From: Flavobacterium pectinovorum
Lineage (GTDB): Bacteria; Bacteroidota; Bacteroidia; Flavobacteriales; Flavobacteriaceae
DNA length: 64,000 nt
Direction of reading: 5' to 3'
Assembly: GCF_006438875.1 (NCBI RefSeq)
Contig: NZ_RCZH01000014.1
Location: 1 to 64,000 of the forward strand
Position 1 is the first letter of the stretch; every line of letters starts with the position of its first letter. Below are positions 43,949 through 53,794 of this stretch, piece by piece. The translations under genes were made by a program, and so were the position numbers. Under the pieces are notes generated by a model. That model made no database searches and had not been told where the DNA came from. It saw only the letters and a list, made by a program, of their open reading frames with translations.

Positions 43949-45478
43949 TTACGGTAATATTGCAGGAAACAGAATTCTATAATTCCCTAGATTAACTCCT
44001 TTTATATTCGAACCATATTTTAAATTTATGGCTTCTATAAATTTATTTGCAATTAATGCATATCCTCTTGGCGAAGGATGAACTCCATCTAAAGAAAAAG
44101 TACCTCCTGTTACAAAAGTTGATGTCATTGTAAAATTATCCATAACAATTCCGCCTGGTTTTCCTAATTGCTCCATAATTGTTTTAGCATCAACAATTGC
44201 CAAATTATTCGCATCAGCAGCTGTTTTTATAATTAAATTATAGGCTGTAGTCGCAGCTTCAATTTCTGCTACTTCGCTAGGTAACAAAACATATCTGTCC
44301 GGTAAAGGAAATGTAATCCCTAATTGTGCTAAAGAAGGCGATGGTGAAGCAATTCCATCAATCGCAACTGATGGCGCTTTCCCTAATCGGGCAGAAGCAC
44401 TTAAACAAATTAAATCAGTTGGCACAGTTTGTCTTGCTTTTCCAAAAATCTGACCCAATACTGTAGCAGTGGTAGCGTCCAATCCTCCACCCATTAACAC
44501 CGCTTTCAAACTTGCTGAAAGATCTTGTAAATTTTCATCCACCATAATCATGGGGTTATTTCCTGTCGTAGACAAAAGTTTAATTCTATCACCCTGTCCT
44601 AAAAAATTCAATGCACCATGTATAGGACCATATAGCTGAGCGTTTAATGTATTAACCAAATTAACTCCACCAATAGTCAAATCAGCCTGAGTTAATTGAT
44701 TATAGGCAATAACGTGGAAATAAGGAAGTGTGGTTACAATTGGTAAATTAGCCACAACTCCTTTTCTACCTCCGGCAACAAGTTGAGTAACCAAGGCATT
44801 ATATGCTCCATTAAAAGTTGCTGTTGGCGTTAATGGATTTACTGCAGGATCTCCACCAGATGTTGCATATCCTAACTCATCATTTCCTCCTATCCATAAA
44901 GAGAAAAAAGTAGGGTTTTGACTTAGCGCATCTGCCAAAACCGTTGTCGTCGCACTTGAAGCAAAACGAGCAAAGTAAGGATTTGCAGTACCCGCCACTA
45001 CTCCGGCAGGATTACCATAACCAGGTGCCAGTAAATGATAGCTTTTGGCTCCGGGAACTCCTAAGTTATTAAAAGCCCCTGATAAGTGTGCTGTAACCTC
45101 GGTTGTTGGTGTTCCCGTAACAGGAATCGGCTTATCTTTTAGATACAAACGCGGTCCGCTAATTACAGTTCCTCCCAACAACAATCCTCCTATATTATCA
45201 TTTGTAAAAGGTGTCTTAAACTCTCCTCCTCCCACTAAAGCAAATTGTTGTGCCAAAACATTTGGATAAGCCCCTTCCTGCCCTGCAATAAACAAAGCAT
45301 TATCACTAAAACCTGCTGCAAAAGAATCTCCTAATGCAACATATTTTGAAAAATTAGCAGAACCGGAAGTCAAAGGCAATCCATCAGACGAATCTACTAC
45401 TGCTGCAGTATTATCATCACTATTGCAGGCTGCAAAGGTCAACGAAACCAATAATAGCCATTTGAAATTTTTTATCAT
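43949..45478 (-). CDS. GDSL/SGNH-family lipoprotein (predicted esterase/lipase)
   Basis: 509 residues. A lipobox (LTFAAC, Cys 18) predicts a lipoprotein. The SGNH blocks are visible: nucleophile Ser in VALGDSFAAGFSD (about residue 51), the Asn block in WIGGNDELG, and the Asp-His block near the end in DGVHPSPRGYALIANKF. At 509 residues it is larger than minimal GDSL hydrolases, with extra sequence between the blocks. It lies 85 bp downstream of a TonB-dependent receptor gene on the same strand with no terminator between, so the two probably work together, perhaps on a lipid or ester-containing nutrient. The substrate is unknown. Confidence 0.88.
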   Translation of the reverse strand: MIKNFKWLLLVSLTFAACNSDDNTAAVVDSSDGLPLTSGSANFSKYVALGDSFAAGFSDNALFIAGQEGAYPNVLAQQFALVGGGEFKTPFTNDNIGGLLLGGTVISGPRLYLKDKPIPVTGTPTTEVTAHLSGAFNNLGVPGAKSYHLLAPGYGNPAGVVAGTANPYFARFASSATTTVLADALSQNPTFFSLWIGGNDELGYATSGGDPAVNPLTPTATFNGAYNALVTQLVAGGRKGVVANLPIVTTLPYFHVIAYNQLTQADLTIGGVNLVNTLNAQLYGPIHGALNFLGQGDRIKLLSTTGNNPMIMVDENLQDLSASLKAVLMGGGLDATTATVLGQIFGKARQTVPTDLICLSASARLGKAPSVAIDGIASPSPSLAQLGITFPLPDRYVLLPSEVAEIEAATTAYNLIIKTAADANNLAIVDAKTIMEQLGKPGGIVMDNFTMTSTFVTGGTFSLDGVHPSPRGYALIANKFIEAINLKYGSNIKGVNLGNYRILFPAILP

Positions 45479-45563
45479 AATTTATATATTTTAAAATTAT
45501 CACTTTCTAAATCCTTCTGAAGGAAAAGTAAATAACCTATTTGTTTTATCTGAGATTGTACAC

Positions 45564-48407
45564 TTATGGATTAATTGTCCAGGAAGCAAAATATTGTTGA
45601 CCAATTGCTCCCGCACCAATTACCTGAATATATTCTTTTCCTCCAATATTTGCTGCTCCTATTTTGAATACAGATTTCATTACCGGAACTGCATAATTAA
45701 TTTGCGCATCAATTACCGTAGCTGATTTAATTAAACCATCAGCAAAACTAGATTGCCACATGTATTCACTATTCCATCTTCCGCTTACATTGAATCCGAA
45801 GTTTTTAAATAATTTATCATTTCCAATAGACGCTTTAATTCTGTGTTTTGGAGTATTAAATCCTGCTTCAAAACTTGGGTCTTTTGCCTGATCAAAATCA
45901 AATTGAGCATAGTTGTAGTTTAATCCCAATTCGAAATCAGCAATAATTTTTCTCGAAAGTCCAATACCAAAACCAAGCGAATGAATTTCTACATCTGAGT
46001 TTGTATATAATTGATATGCTCTGTATTCTCCGTTTTGAATTGCACGTACTGATTGAAAACCAGGATTTGTTGTTGGCAGAGGACCACCTGGCGCACCTAT
46101 ACTAGGACTATCCTGAGCTTGTCCATAATAGGTAGAAATAACATTAAGGTTACCAATAAAATCATTGTAAATATTATAGTATCCATTTACATCTATTGAG
46201 GTACCTTCAAAAATAGAACGATATCCTAATTCAAACGCTTTTACTTTTTCCGGTTGTACCAAATTTGCTCTTGCTTTTTTCAACAATTTAACCGCTTCAT
46301 ATGGATTACTTCCTGCCATTGCAGCAAATGCCGTTACTGAACTTGCTATATAAGAGTTATCATAAGCATCATAACCTGTCATATTTTTGGTTGCTTGTCC
46401 GCTATAAGATTGCCCTTCAGCACTAAGATTAAAAGTCTCACTAAATCTTCCTAAGTTATCAGGAGCAGATCCAAGCAACACTGCATTTCCAATATTGAAA
46501 CCAATGTACTGATCTTGTGTAGATGGATTTCTGAAACCTGTTTGAAAAGATCCTCTAAAATTATGATTCTTCTTTTCTCCTGCAGAATAAACCAATGCTA
46601 ATCTAGGTGAAAAATTTCCGTCAAAGTTTTTTGATTTATCATAACGAATAGATCCTGTGAATTTCATTCTGTCGTCCATGAATTTTTTTGCCAATTGTGT
46701 ATACGCTCCATATTCATTATAATTAATTGGACCATTTGCATCTGTGTAGATTCTTCCGTGAGAATTCAATTCATATAATCTAAAAGATCCACCAACCTGA
46801 ATTTCAGCAAATTTGATTATATCTCTAAAATTATAATTGGCATCTGAATGGTAAATTCTTGAATTATCAACCAGTTTAGAACCTGTCAATACACTTTCGT
46901 CATTAATTACCTGATTAAAAGCATTTTTAAACGCTTGCGATCCCGGCAAGAAACGACCTGTATCAGCAGTAGATCTTGCAAGCGCATGTGCTTGTTCCGG
47001 AGTTGCACCCCCTAAAGTAGACTGAATATACGCTCCCGCATATTGACCAAACCAGGTTTTATCATCTTTCCACTTTCTATCTACATTGATTCCTGTAAAT
47101 ACCATGTCATAAGAATGTCCTCCATCCTCTGATGTTGTATATCCTCTTACGAAGAAATTTTTTCCTTTTACTTCGATTTTATGTTGTTGCATTGCAAAGT
47201 CATTCAGGTAATATCTGTTTGCTCCCTGGTAAACTGCATTACCAAAACCAAATTTACTTTGCCAGATAATTTCCAGTCTTTCATCCCCAAAAGGTCTTCC
47301 ATGAAATGAAAAGTCAATTTTAGTGTTACCGGCTTTATTATCTGTAAGATCTGTTTCTTTATATCCGGTTCTGCTAACATTAGTATTCGGCAATAAGTTT
47401 ACAGCTCCAGCAGGAATCAATCCCAAACTTGCCAAAGACTGCCCAACACCTTTTATATTTGTCGAAACCTCATCACCATAAACATTTATCCCATCATAAT
47501 TTGGATTACTTCTGTCTATTCCCGCTGTGGTTTTATCATTATAATCCGTTGCATACCAATCCGTAGCTTGCATATAAGTAAAATTAGCTTTAACGGCAAT
47601 GTATTTATTAAAAGCATGTGCCATTCTAATTCCAAAATCATAATATATATTGTTACCGGCTGCATTCTGAGAAGTTTGCCCCATTTTTAAGTAGGTCGAA
47701 ATACCTTGATACACAAACGGACTTTTACTATTCATAAATAAAATTCCGTTAAAAGCATTTGCTCCATATAAAGCAGATGATGCTCCAGGCAAAAGTTCCA
47801 CACTTTGCACATCTATCTCAGAAACCCCAATCATATTACCAAGTACAAAATTCAACAATGGAGATGAGTTATCCATTCCGTCAACCAATTGCATAAAACG
47901 AGTATTTGCCACAGTAGCGAATCCTCTGGTATTAACAGATTTAAAAGTCATACTACTCGTATTCATCTGTACCTCTTTCATGTTTTCCATACCATCATAA
48001 AAAGATGGCGACGCTGTTTTTTTGATATCCTGAATTCCCATTCTTTCAATTGTAACCGGGGATTCCAAAACGCGCTCTGGAGTTCTTGAAGCAGAAACTA
48101 CAATTTCATCCAGTTTGTTTTCTTCATCTTTCAAAACCACATCTATCTTTTGGTTAGCCGATGTTACGTTTACTGTTTTTGAAGTAAATCCAACCGCAGA
48201 TACTTTAATTGTAAATGGTGGCTTAGTCGAAGTAGTTAGCTTAAAAGTTCCGTCAAAGTCAGTAGAAGCACCAGTACGATCTCCTACAATAACAATGTTG
48301 GCACCAGAAATCGCTTGTTTGTTACCATCAGTAACAGAACCGGTAATTGTATTCTGCGCAAAAGATATTCCGCTGAAAAACAACATAATTAATAAATACA
48401 CTCTCAT
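45564..48407 (-). CDS. TonB-dependent outer-membrane receptor
   Basis: 947 residues with a signal peptide (MRVYLLIMLFFSGISFAQ). Residues about 20-105 form a carboxypeptidase-regulatory-like domain (TGSVTDGNKQAISGANIVI, STDFDGTF). A TonB-box-like DEIVVSASR and a plug domain follow (about 115-230; NTRGFATVANTRFMQLVDGM, LLPGASSALYGANAFNGI). The rest is a beta barrel rich in aromatic strand motifs, ending in WTINP. It imports a ligand across the outer membrane using TonB energy. There is no SusD partner; the adjacent GDSL lipoprotein is the likely helper. The 5' region up to 48660 is AT-rich, and no convincing promoter was found. Confidence 0.93.
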   Translation of the reverse strand: MRVYLLIMLFFSGISFAQNTITGSVTDGNKQAISGANIVIVGDRTGASTDFDGTFKLTTSTKPPFTIKVSAVGFTSKTVNVTSANQKIDVVLKDEENKLDEIVVSASRTPERVLESPVTIERMGIQDIKKTASPSFYDGMENMKEVQMNTSSMTFKSVNTRGFATVANTRFMQLVDGMDNSSPLLNFVLGNMIGVSEIDVQSVELLPGASSALYGANAFNGILFMNSKSPFVYQGISTYLKMGQTSQNAAGNNIYYDFGIRMAHAFNKYIAVKANFTYMQATDWYATDYNDKTTAGIDRSNPNYDGINVYGDEVSTNIKGVGQSLASLGLIPAGAVNLLPNTNVSRTGYKETDLTDNKAGNTKIDFSFHGRPFGDERLEIIWQSKFGFGNAVYQGANRYYLNDFAMQQHKIEVKGKNFFVRGYTTSEDGGHSYDMVFTGINVDRKWKDDKTWFGQYAGAYIQSTLGGATPEQAHALARSTADTGRFLPGSQAFKNAFNQVINDESVLTGSKLVDNSRIYHSDANYNFRDIIKFAEIQVGGSFRLYELNSHGRIYTDANGPINYNEYGAYTQLAKKFMDDRMKFTGSIRYDKSKNFDGNFSPRLALVYSAGEKKNHNFRGSFQTGFRNPSTQDQYIGFNIGNAVLLGSAPDNLGRFSETFNLSAEGQSYSGQATKNMTGYDAYDNSYIASSVTAFAAMAGSNPYEAVKLLKKARANLVQPEKVKAFELGYRSIFEGTSIDVNGYYNIYNDFIGNLNVISTYYGQAQDSPSIGAPGGPLPTTNPGFQSVRAIQNGEYRAYQLYTNSDVEIHSLGFGIGLSRKIIADFELGLNYNYAQFDFDQAKDPSFEAGFNTPKHRIKASIGNDKLFKNFGFNVSGRWNSEYMWQSSFADGLIKSATVIDAQINYAVPVMKSVFKIGAANIGGKEYIQVIGAGAIGQQYFASWTINP

Positions 48408-48660
48408 GTTAGGTTTGTTTTTGGTTAGTTTATATAGCCAAAATACAAATATTTTTAATATTAATAAAAAAACGTTAAAAAAAATTAATATTTATCATGT
48501 TTTTAGTTAGTATTTTAACTATTCGTCAGTTCATTTTATTAAATTAAAATCAAACATCAAACACACAACTCCCAAATTACTATGCATACATATAATTTTT
48601 AAGAAAAAAAATAAGGATTTAATAAAAATACATGGGTTAGAAAAAAAATTTGACAATAAA

Positions 48661-48689
48661 AAAAAGCAAGACGTAAATCTTGCTTTTTT
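48661..48689 (-). terminator. Terminator of the tail-fibre-like operon
   Basis: AAAAAGCAAGA and TCTTGCTTTTT with a 6-nt loop, 22 bp after the stop codon of the last gene. The preceding stretch 48408-48660 holds no recognisable gene. Confidence 0.9.
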
Positions 48690-48710
48690 AACACTTTTGC
48701 ATTCGTTATG

Positions 48711-49613
48711 CTATTTTGTATTTACTTCCATTTTTTCTAATCTGTATTGTAAATCAATTATTTGCTTATTTTGATTTATCATATACAAAGTCAATTCTTC
48801 TATTTTCTGCAACAACTTAGCATTCATTTCTCCCAGATTAATTCCATTCTTCAAAACTTCTTCTTCACTAGGAATATTTTCTAAATGTCCCTTATCTTCG
48901 ATATGATTTTCAACTTCTTTAAGAGTGGGTAAATTGTATTCTTTTTTAAATACAAAATCTGACCAGTTATTCATATCAACTATGACTTCTTTTGAATGGA
49001 TTGTCCCGTTTACATCTAATTTATTTTTTGGATTTGATGTACCAATACCAACATTGCCATTTCCCTGAATCCTAAGCTTTTCTGTTTGACTTGTTAGATA
49101 CGATTCCTGGGTAAAGAATTGCATTCCATAAACATTCGAACTTCCACTTTCAGTGATTGACCTTATAGATGTTCCAAAGGTTACATAATCACCCTCTGCA
49201 ATTGAATGGGCAATCATTATAGCAGAACTAGCGGTGGTACTTCCCAAATTTCTTACCAATAAACCTCCATGTATTGTTTGATCTCCAATAAATGAATTTG
49301 CTCCTTTGGTTGCCAATTCAATCCATGGATTCCAAATGTTATAATCTCCATTTTTATTTCGAAATGAAATACGATTTAATCCATAATCAGAACTAATTTG
49401 ACAATCATATCTATTTCCAGCACCTCCAAAACTAATCAATGCACCATTCCATGGAGTTCCTGCTTTTGCATATGAGAATGTATAACCGCCAACGAAAGTA
49501 TCCGCTGAACCAGGAGTTGTTATAGTAAAAGTTGGATTTAAAGTCTGAGCTTTTATATTTATTGTACTAAATAAACCAATTGCGAGTGTTATTAAAGTAG
49601 TACTAATTTTCAT
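48711..49613 (-). CDS. Tail-fibre-like secreted protein, copy 5 of operon
   Basis: 300 residues with a signal peptide (ISTTLITLAIGLFSTINIKAQ). The middle has a pyocin-knob-like pattern (ISFRNKNGDYNIWNPWIELA, NSFIGDQTIHGG). It is followed by NVGIGTSNPKNKLDVNGTIH and the C-terminal block shared by all five genes (WSDFVFKKEYNLPTLKEVE, ENIPSEEEVLKNGINLGEMN), ending in a predicted coiled coil. Such proteins are often labelled tail-fibre proteins in Flavobacterium, but the signal peptide shows it is exported from the cell and not part of a phage. It is the last gene, 1 bp after copy 4. Confidence 0.8.
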   Translation of the reverse strand: MKISTTLITLAIGLFSTINIKAQTLNPTFTITTPGSADTFVGGYTFSYAKAGTPWNGALISFGGAGNRYDCQISSDYGLNRISFRNKNGDYNIWNPWIELATKGANSFIGDQTIHGGLLVRNLGSTTASSAIMIAHSIAEGDYVTFGTSIRSITESGSSNVYGMQFFTQESYLTSQTEKLRIQGNGNVGIGTSNPKNKLDVNGTIHSKEVIVDMNNWSDFVFKKEYNLPTLKEVENHIEDKGHLENIPSEEEVLKNGINLGEMNAKLLQKIEELTLYMINQNKQIIDLQYRLEKMEVNTK

Positions 49614-49614
49614 T

Positions 49615-50391
49615 TTATTTTTTTGTTTTAGACAATAACCTACTCTCCAGAATCATTATTTTTTCATCTTGCTTTTCATTTACCTTTTTCATTTCAATCA
49701 TATAAAGTGTCAATTCTTCTATTTTCTGCAACAACTTAGCATTCATTTCTCCCAGATTAATTCCATTCTTCAAAACTTCTTTTTCACTTGGAATGTTTTC
49801 TAAATGTCCTTTTTCTGCAATATGATTTTCTACTTCTTTAAGAGTAGGTAAATTGTATTCTTTTTTAAAAACAAAATCTGACCAGCCATTCATGTCAACT
49901 TTTACCTCTTGTGAATGGATTGTTCCATTTACATCCAGTTTGTTTTTTGGATTTATGGTTCCTATTCCGAAATTACCATTTAAAACATAACTATTAGTTG
50001 TTCCCGTTATTTTCAAATTACCCACAGATACTACATCACTCTTTGAATCCAAAAGATAACGCCAGGTTTCCCATGTAGTTTGCCCATAAAAAGAAGTTCT
50101 ATACATTATTCTGCCGCCATTCCAAGTATTATCAAAATACAACTGCGAAATTAAATGAGCTGATTTCCCATATATTTCTAATAAAGACCCATAAGTAGAT
50201 GGAGAACCAGATCCATTATAATTATCCCATAATTTTATGGACATAGGAGTAACACCAGTTCTGGGAGCACTATTAAAATCTTTTTGCTCTGTTGACCAAT
50301 TTAAACTTTTAGAACCCAAATTCCCATCAAAAGTTTGACTGTAGGAAAATGAATTAAATAGTACAATAAATAAAAATATTGTTTTTTTCAT
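49615..50391 (-). CDS. Tail-fibre-like secreted protein, copy 4 of operon
   Basis: 258 residues with a signal peptide (MKKTIFLFIVLFNSFSYSQ). The middle (residues about 45-130) has a pyocin-knob-like pattern (LLEIYGKSAHLISQLYFDN, GRIMYRTSFYGQTTWETWR), usually a small beta domain in fibre proteins. The shared C-terminal block follows (KLDVNGTIHSQEVKVDMNGW, LENIPSEKEVLKNGINLGEM) with a Lys-rich coiled-coil end. Gaps of 8 bp before and 1 bp after place it in the five-gene operon. The shortest of the set. Confidence 0.8.
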   Translation of the reverse strand: MKKTIFLFIVLFNSFSYSQTFDGNLGSKSLNWSTEQKDFNSAPRTGVTPMSIKLWDNYNGSGSPSTYGSLLEIYGKSAHLISQLYFDNTWNGGRIMYRTSFYGQTTWETWRYLLDSKSDVVSVGNLKITGTTNSYVLNGNFGIGTINPKNKLDVNGTIHSQEVKVDMNGWSDFVFKKEYNLPTLKEVENHIAEKGHLENIPSEKEVLKNGINLGEMNAKLLQKIEELTLYMIEMKKVNEKQDEKIMILESRLLSKTKK

Positions 50392-50399
50392 GATAGTTT

Positions 50400-51392
50400 T
50401 TATTTTAATTTTTCTTCAATTTTAGAAAGTCTTCTCAAGACATCTTTAAAAGTTTCATTTTCTTTTTCCAATTTTTCAATTCGTACAGACTGCTTATTAT
50501 TTCTTTTTGACTGTTCAATCGCATACAAAGTCAATTCTTCTATTTTCTGCAACAATTTAGCATTCATTTCTCCCAGATTAATTCCATTCTTCAAAACTTC
50601 TTCTTCACTTGGAATATTTTCTAAATGTCCTTTTTCGGCAATATGATTTTCAACTTCTTCAAGAGTGGGTAAATTGTATTCTTTTTTAAAAACAAAATCT
50701 GACCAGTTATTCATGTCAACTTTTACCTCTTGTGAATGGATAGTCCCTTTTACATCCAGTTTGTTTGTTGGGTTTGTAATACCAATACCTACGTTCCCAC
50801 CAATGGGATTAATGATAATGTTTTTCGAACCAATGCCACCTTTAACAGCCTGAATATAAGAATATTCCTTATCTGTATTTACTCCAATGTTAATACCTAA
50901 TCTATAAACTGCACCATCATGTATAGCAATACCATCTGAACTAGACGCACCAGTGCTTGTTGGTACTTTTACTTCAAATGTATTTAATGGAGATAGTGAA
51001 TTGATAGCAACATTTCCGCTGATACTTTGATCGCCAACAAAATTGTTTTTCCCCCGAGTTGCTAATTCTACCCAATTTGCATTAACAGACGACAAAGTAG
51101 CGGAAGTAATTTTTCTAAAAAACACCCGATCATTAACAGCAAAAGAAGACGCCAATTGAAGTTGATAATTACTACTTGTATTTGAATGTCTTATTACAAA
51201 CAAATGTTGCCATAAATTACTATTGTCAGCTGTCATACCAACTGTAGAAGGACTCAACCCGTTATAAACTCCAGATTTAAGTGGTGCCGAAAAATCATTT
51301 ATAACGGGAGCATACCCATCCCCAACTTGCTGAGAAAAAATATTAATTGTTATAAAAAAGACGCTGCTCAAAAGCACTAATTTTGTTTTCAT
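50400..51392 (-). CDS. Tail-fibre-like secreted protein, copy 3 of operon
   Basis: 330 residues, the longest of the five. Signal peptide (LVLLSSVFFITINIFSQQ), variable middle (WQHLFVIRHSNTSSNYQLQL, WVELATRGKNNFVGDQSISG), a GNVGIGITNPTNKLDVKGTI linker and the shared C-terminal block (SDFVFKKEYNLPTLEEVENH). The final coiled coil is extended (KLEKENETFKDVLRRL). Upstream is the only long gap in the operon (87 bp to copy 2), in which no good promoter is seen. Confidence 0.8.
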   Translation of the reverse strand: MKTKLVLLSSVFFITINIFSQQVGDGYAPVINDFSAPLKSGVYNGLSPSTVGMTADNSNLWQHLFVIRHSNTSSNYQLQLASSFAVNDRVFFRKITSATLSSVNANWVELATRGKNNFVGDQSISGNVAINSLSPLNTFEVKVPTSTGASSSDGIAIHDGAVYRLGINIGVNTDKEYSYIQAVKGGIGSKNIIINPIGGNVGIGITNPTNKLDVKGTIHSQEVKVDMNNWSDFVFKKEYNLPTLEEVENHIAEKGHLENIPSEEEVLKNGINLGEMNAKLLQKIEELTLYAIEQSKRNNKQSVRIEKLEKENETFKDVLRRLSKIEEKLK

Positions 51393-51479
51393 AATGATAT
51401 ATTTTTATTTTTTATTTTTGTCCTAAGTCTTCTTAAAACCTACTCCGTCAAGCATTATCGCTATAAAACTTCGCAGAAA

Positions 51480-52391
51480 CTAGTTATGTTTCAATTTTAA
51501 AATATCTCTTTTCATTTCTTCATTTTCCTTTTTCATATCAATCATATACAAAGTCAATTCTTCAATTTTCTGTAACAACTTAGCATTCATTTCTCCCACA
51601 TTAATTCCGTTCTTCAAAATTTCTTCTTCACTTGGAATGTTTTCTAAATGCCCTTTTTCTGCAATATATTTCTCTACTTCTTCAAGGGTTGGTAAATTAT
51701 ATTCTTTTTTAAATACAAAATCAGACCAGCCATTCATATCTACTTTTACTTCTTGTGAATGGATAGTCCCGTTTACATCAAGCTTGTTGGTTGGGTTTGA
51801 AGTGCCAATACCGACATTCCCTTGATAAAAGACAAGAGATCTATAATCAACACCATTAAATCGTTGAATAAACTCCTGATTAATACCACTAGTATTCCAA
51901 ATAGTTTGAAGTTTTAGATTATATCCCGCATTACTTGTTGACCATTTTTGAGTATCATAACTACCAACGATCGGTAATGGTGAATAAATATCTAATAAAG
52001 CCGATGGTTCTGATGTTCCAACTCCAATGTTTCCTCCACTAGCCCCATTAATTACCAAGGCGTCGCCAGTTACTTGCACTCCATTGCCATTGTAAATTTG
52101 AAAATGAAGATTCTTATCATATATATTACCCCCATTATTTATTTGAAACGCATAAGCACTATTATCAAATATTTCTCCAGTTACACATTCTCTATTAAAA
52201 GCTATAGATCCATAATAAGAATTTGTGCCCGAGCCAGGATGAATACTGACACCTGCCCTACCAGACCTAATGCTTAATTTTGAATTCGGAGTTATTGTTC
52301 CTATACCAACATTCCCTCCATTAATGGGAAAAACACTTTGGGCAAAACAGGCCTGTGTAGCAAATACAATCAGTATTAAAATCTTTTTCAT
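51480..52391 (-). CDS. Tail-fibre-like secreted protein, copy 2 of operon
   Basis: 303 residues with a signal peptide (MKKILILIVFATQACFAQ). It carries the NVGIGT motif three times (about residues 28, 114 and 194), the repeated strand-turn typical of these fibre-like proteins. The middle is unlike its neighbours (HPGSGTNSYYGSIAFNREC). The shared C-terminal block starts at about 215 (DMNGWSDFVFKKEYNLPTLE) and ends in a coiled coil. It lies 3 bp after copy 1. Confidence 0.8.
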   Translation of the reverse strand: MKKILILIVFATQACFAQSVFPINGGNVGIGTITPNSKLSIRSGRAGVSIHPGSGTNSYYGSIAFNRECVTGEIFDNSAYAFQINNGGNIYDKNLHFQIYNGNGVQVTGDALVINGASGGNIGVGTSEPSALLDIYSPLPIVGSYDTQKWSTSNAGYNLKLQTIWNTSGINQEFIQRFNGVDYRSLVFYQGNVGIGTSNPTNKLDVNGTIHSQEVKVDMNGWSDFVFKKEYNLPTLEEVEKYIAEKGHLENIPSEEEILKNGINVGEMNAKLLQKIEELTLYMIDMKKENEEMKRDILKLKHN

Positions 52392-52394
52392 AAT

Positions 52395-53294
52395 TTAAAA
52401 TTTTATAATTGAATCCATTTTATTTTTCAAATCCTGATTCTCTATTTCTATTTTATTCATACGTTTATTCTGCTCAATCATATAAAGGGTCAATTCTTCA
52501 ATTTTCTGCAACAACTTAGCATTCATTTCTCCCAAATTAATTCCGTTCTTCAAAATTTCTTCTTCACTTGGAATGTTTTTTAAATGCCCTTTTTCTGCAA
52601 TATGTTTTTCAACTGCTTCAAGGGTTGGTAAATTATATTCTTTTTTAAAAACAAAATCTGACCAGCCTGTAGTCTGTACTTTTATTTCCCGTGCTCCAAT
52701 TGATCCTTCGACTGCCAGTTTATGGGTTCCAGTAGTTGTAGTTCCAATACCTAAACTCCCATTTGAAGTTAATATCATTTTTCTATTTCCGTAAGAATCC
52801 CATGAAAATAGGGGCCTGTTTTTTATCGAAGAATCACTTAATCTGGAATCAAAGACCATGATAGGATCTGCACCTATATCATTTGCTAACTCAACACTCC
52901 CTGTCAAATAAAGCGCTGTTCTATTATCACTAACATGATATCCCTGTAAAGCTGGTATGAACTGCCCATTAGAACCTGTGCTATTAACAATTTTCAGATA
53001 ATCTTGAGAAGCATCGCTTACACTTAATTTTAACAATGTTTCTCCACCTACGATTGCTGTGCTTGTAATCTCAACTTTTCCGTTGGTAACCTCCATTACA
53101 TTACGACTGGTTTTGTCTCCAAAGCGTATTCCTCCATACCAGTGTAAATCTAAACCAGAGGAACCTGTCACTCCATATGTTCCAATTGTATAATTACTTG
53201 CATCGTTAAATCCTATAATTGGCAAGGTACTTTGACTATAAATACCACATGTAAACAATGCAAATATTAATAATAGTGTAGTTTTTGTTTTCAT
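52395..53294 (-). CDS. Tail-fibre-like secreted protein, copy 1 (first gene of operon)
   Basis: 299 residues with a signal peptide (TTLLLIFALFTCGIYSQ). The variable part includes LDLHWYGGIRFGDKTSRNVM and SLGIGTTTTGTHKLAVEGSI. The start of the shared block differs from the other copies (REIKVQTTGWSDFVFKKEYN), so this copy marks one edge of the conserved module. The operon's predicted -7 box lies about 238 bp upstream. Function unknown; surface-exposed variable fibres are a reasonable guess. Confidence 0.8.
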   Translation of the reverse strand: MKTKTTLLLIFALFTCGIYSQSTLPIIGFNDASNYTIGTYGVTGSSGLDLHWYGGIRFGDKTSRNVMEVTNGKVEITSTAIVGGETLLKLSVSDASQDYLKIVNSTGSNGQFIPALQGYHVSDNRTALYLTGSVELANDIGADPIMVFDSRLSDSSIKNRPLFSWDSYGNRKMILTSNGSLGIGTTTTGTHKLAVEGSIGAREIKVQTTGWSDFVFKKEYNLPTLEAVEKHIAEKGHLKNIPSEEEILKNGINLGEMNAKLLQKIEELTLYMIEQNKRMNKIEIENQDLKNKMDSIIKF

Positions 53295-53531
53295 ATTTTT
53301 ATTTTATTCTTTTTCATTCTTCCTTTTGCTTTATCTAATTCTTAACACCAAAATCATTTATAAGAATAGATTTAAAAAATTCGTTATCCTCTTTTAATAT
53401 TTTTATATTACCGACTTTATAAAAATTCTTTTGTGTGCCTCAAAAGAAAAAACATTCCATTTTCTAAGTAACGAGTACACAAATCAATAAGCCAATCTTT
53501 TTCACAAATATCAATTTTAATATATTTCTTA

Positions 53532-53539
53532 CAAATATA
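53532..53539 (-). promoter_or_regulatory. Candidate -7 box TATATTTG for the tail-fibre-like operon
   Basis: Exact TAnnTTTG match; the sequence around it (ATATATTTGTAAG) matches the promoters of the Cys-Cys genes. It implies a 230-nt leader. The stretch 53295-53594 otherwise shows no convincing gene. Confidence 0.4.
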
Positions 53540-53594
53540 TAATTATAATCCTAATCTTACTTAATTTAAAGTTAAATAAAAACAAAAAGGCATA

Positions 53595-53624
53595 AAAAAA
53601 GCGAGAATTGAATCTCGCTTTTTT
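53595..53624. terminator. Terminator after the palindrome-linked gene array
   Basis: AAAAAAGCGAGA and TCTCGCTTTTTT with a 6-nt loop and T runs on both strands. It lies beyond the last palindromic element of the array and could end transcription coming from the RHS locus. Confidence 0.85.
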
Positions 53625-53663
53625 ACATTTAGAAAATACTTCTTTAATCTTGTTTCCCCGAAC

Positions 53664-53787
53664 CCGCACGAATCCTTTCGTGTGGACACAAGAGCTAAAT
53701 TGGTAAAATAACAATCCTCAGAATGAAATTTATAATTTCTGCTAGAATTAATTGTTGCTAATTAACCAATAACCACACGAAAGGATT
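53664..53787. repeat. Palindromic element, copy 1 (right end eroded)
   Basis: The left arm holds CACGAATCCTTTCGTG and the right arm ACACGAAAGGATT. The internal region with AATTTCTGCTAGAATTAATT matches copy 2. The right arm is cut short 8 bp before the stop codon of the 53795-53980 gene. Confidence 0.85.
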
Positions 53788-53794
53788 ATCATAT

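Noticed and set aside
48115..48510. 131-codon plus-strand frame across the start of the TonB-dependent receptor gene
   Set aside because: It opposes a well-supported coding sequence and shows no family motif.
48711..53294. Prophage remnant
   Set aside because: The tail-fibre-like genes have signal peptides and no capsid, terminase, portal or integrase genes are nearby.
53529..53714. 61-codon minus-strand frame (MLFYQFSSCVHTKGFV)
   Set aside because: It runs through a terminator hairpin and the arm of a palindromic element, with no protein-like composition.
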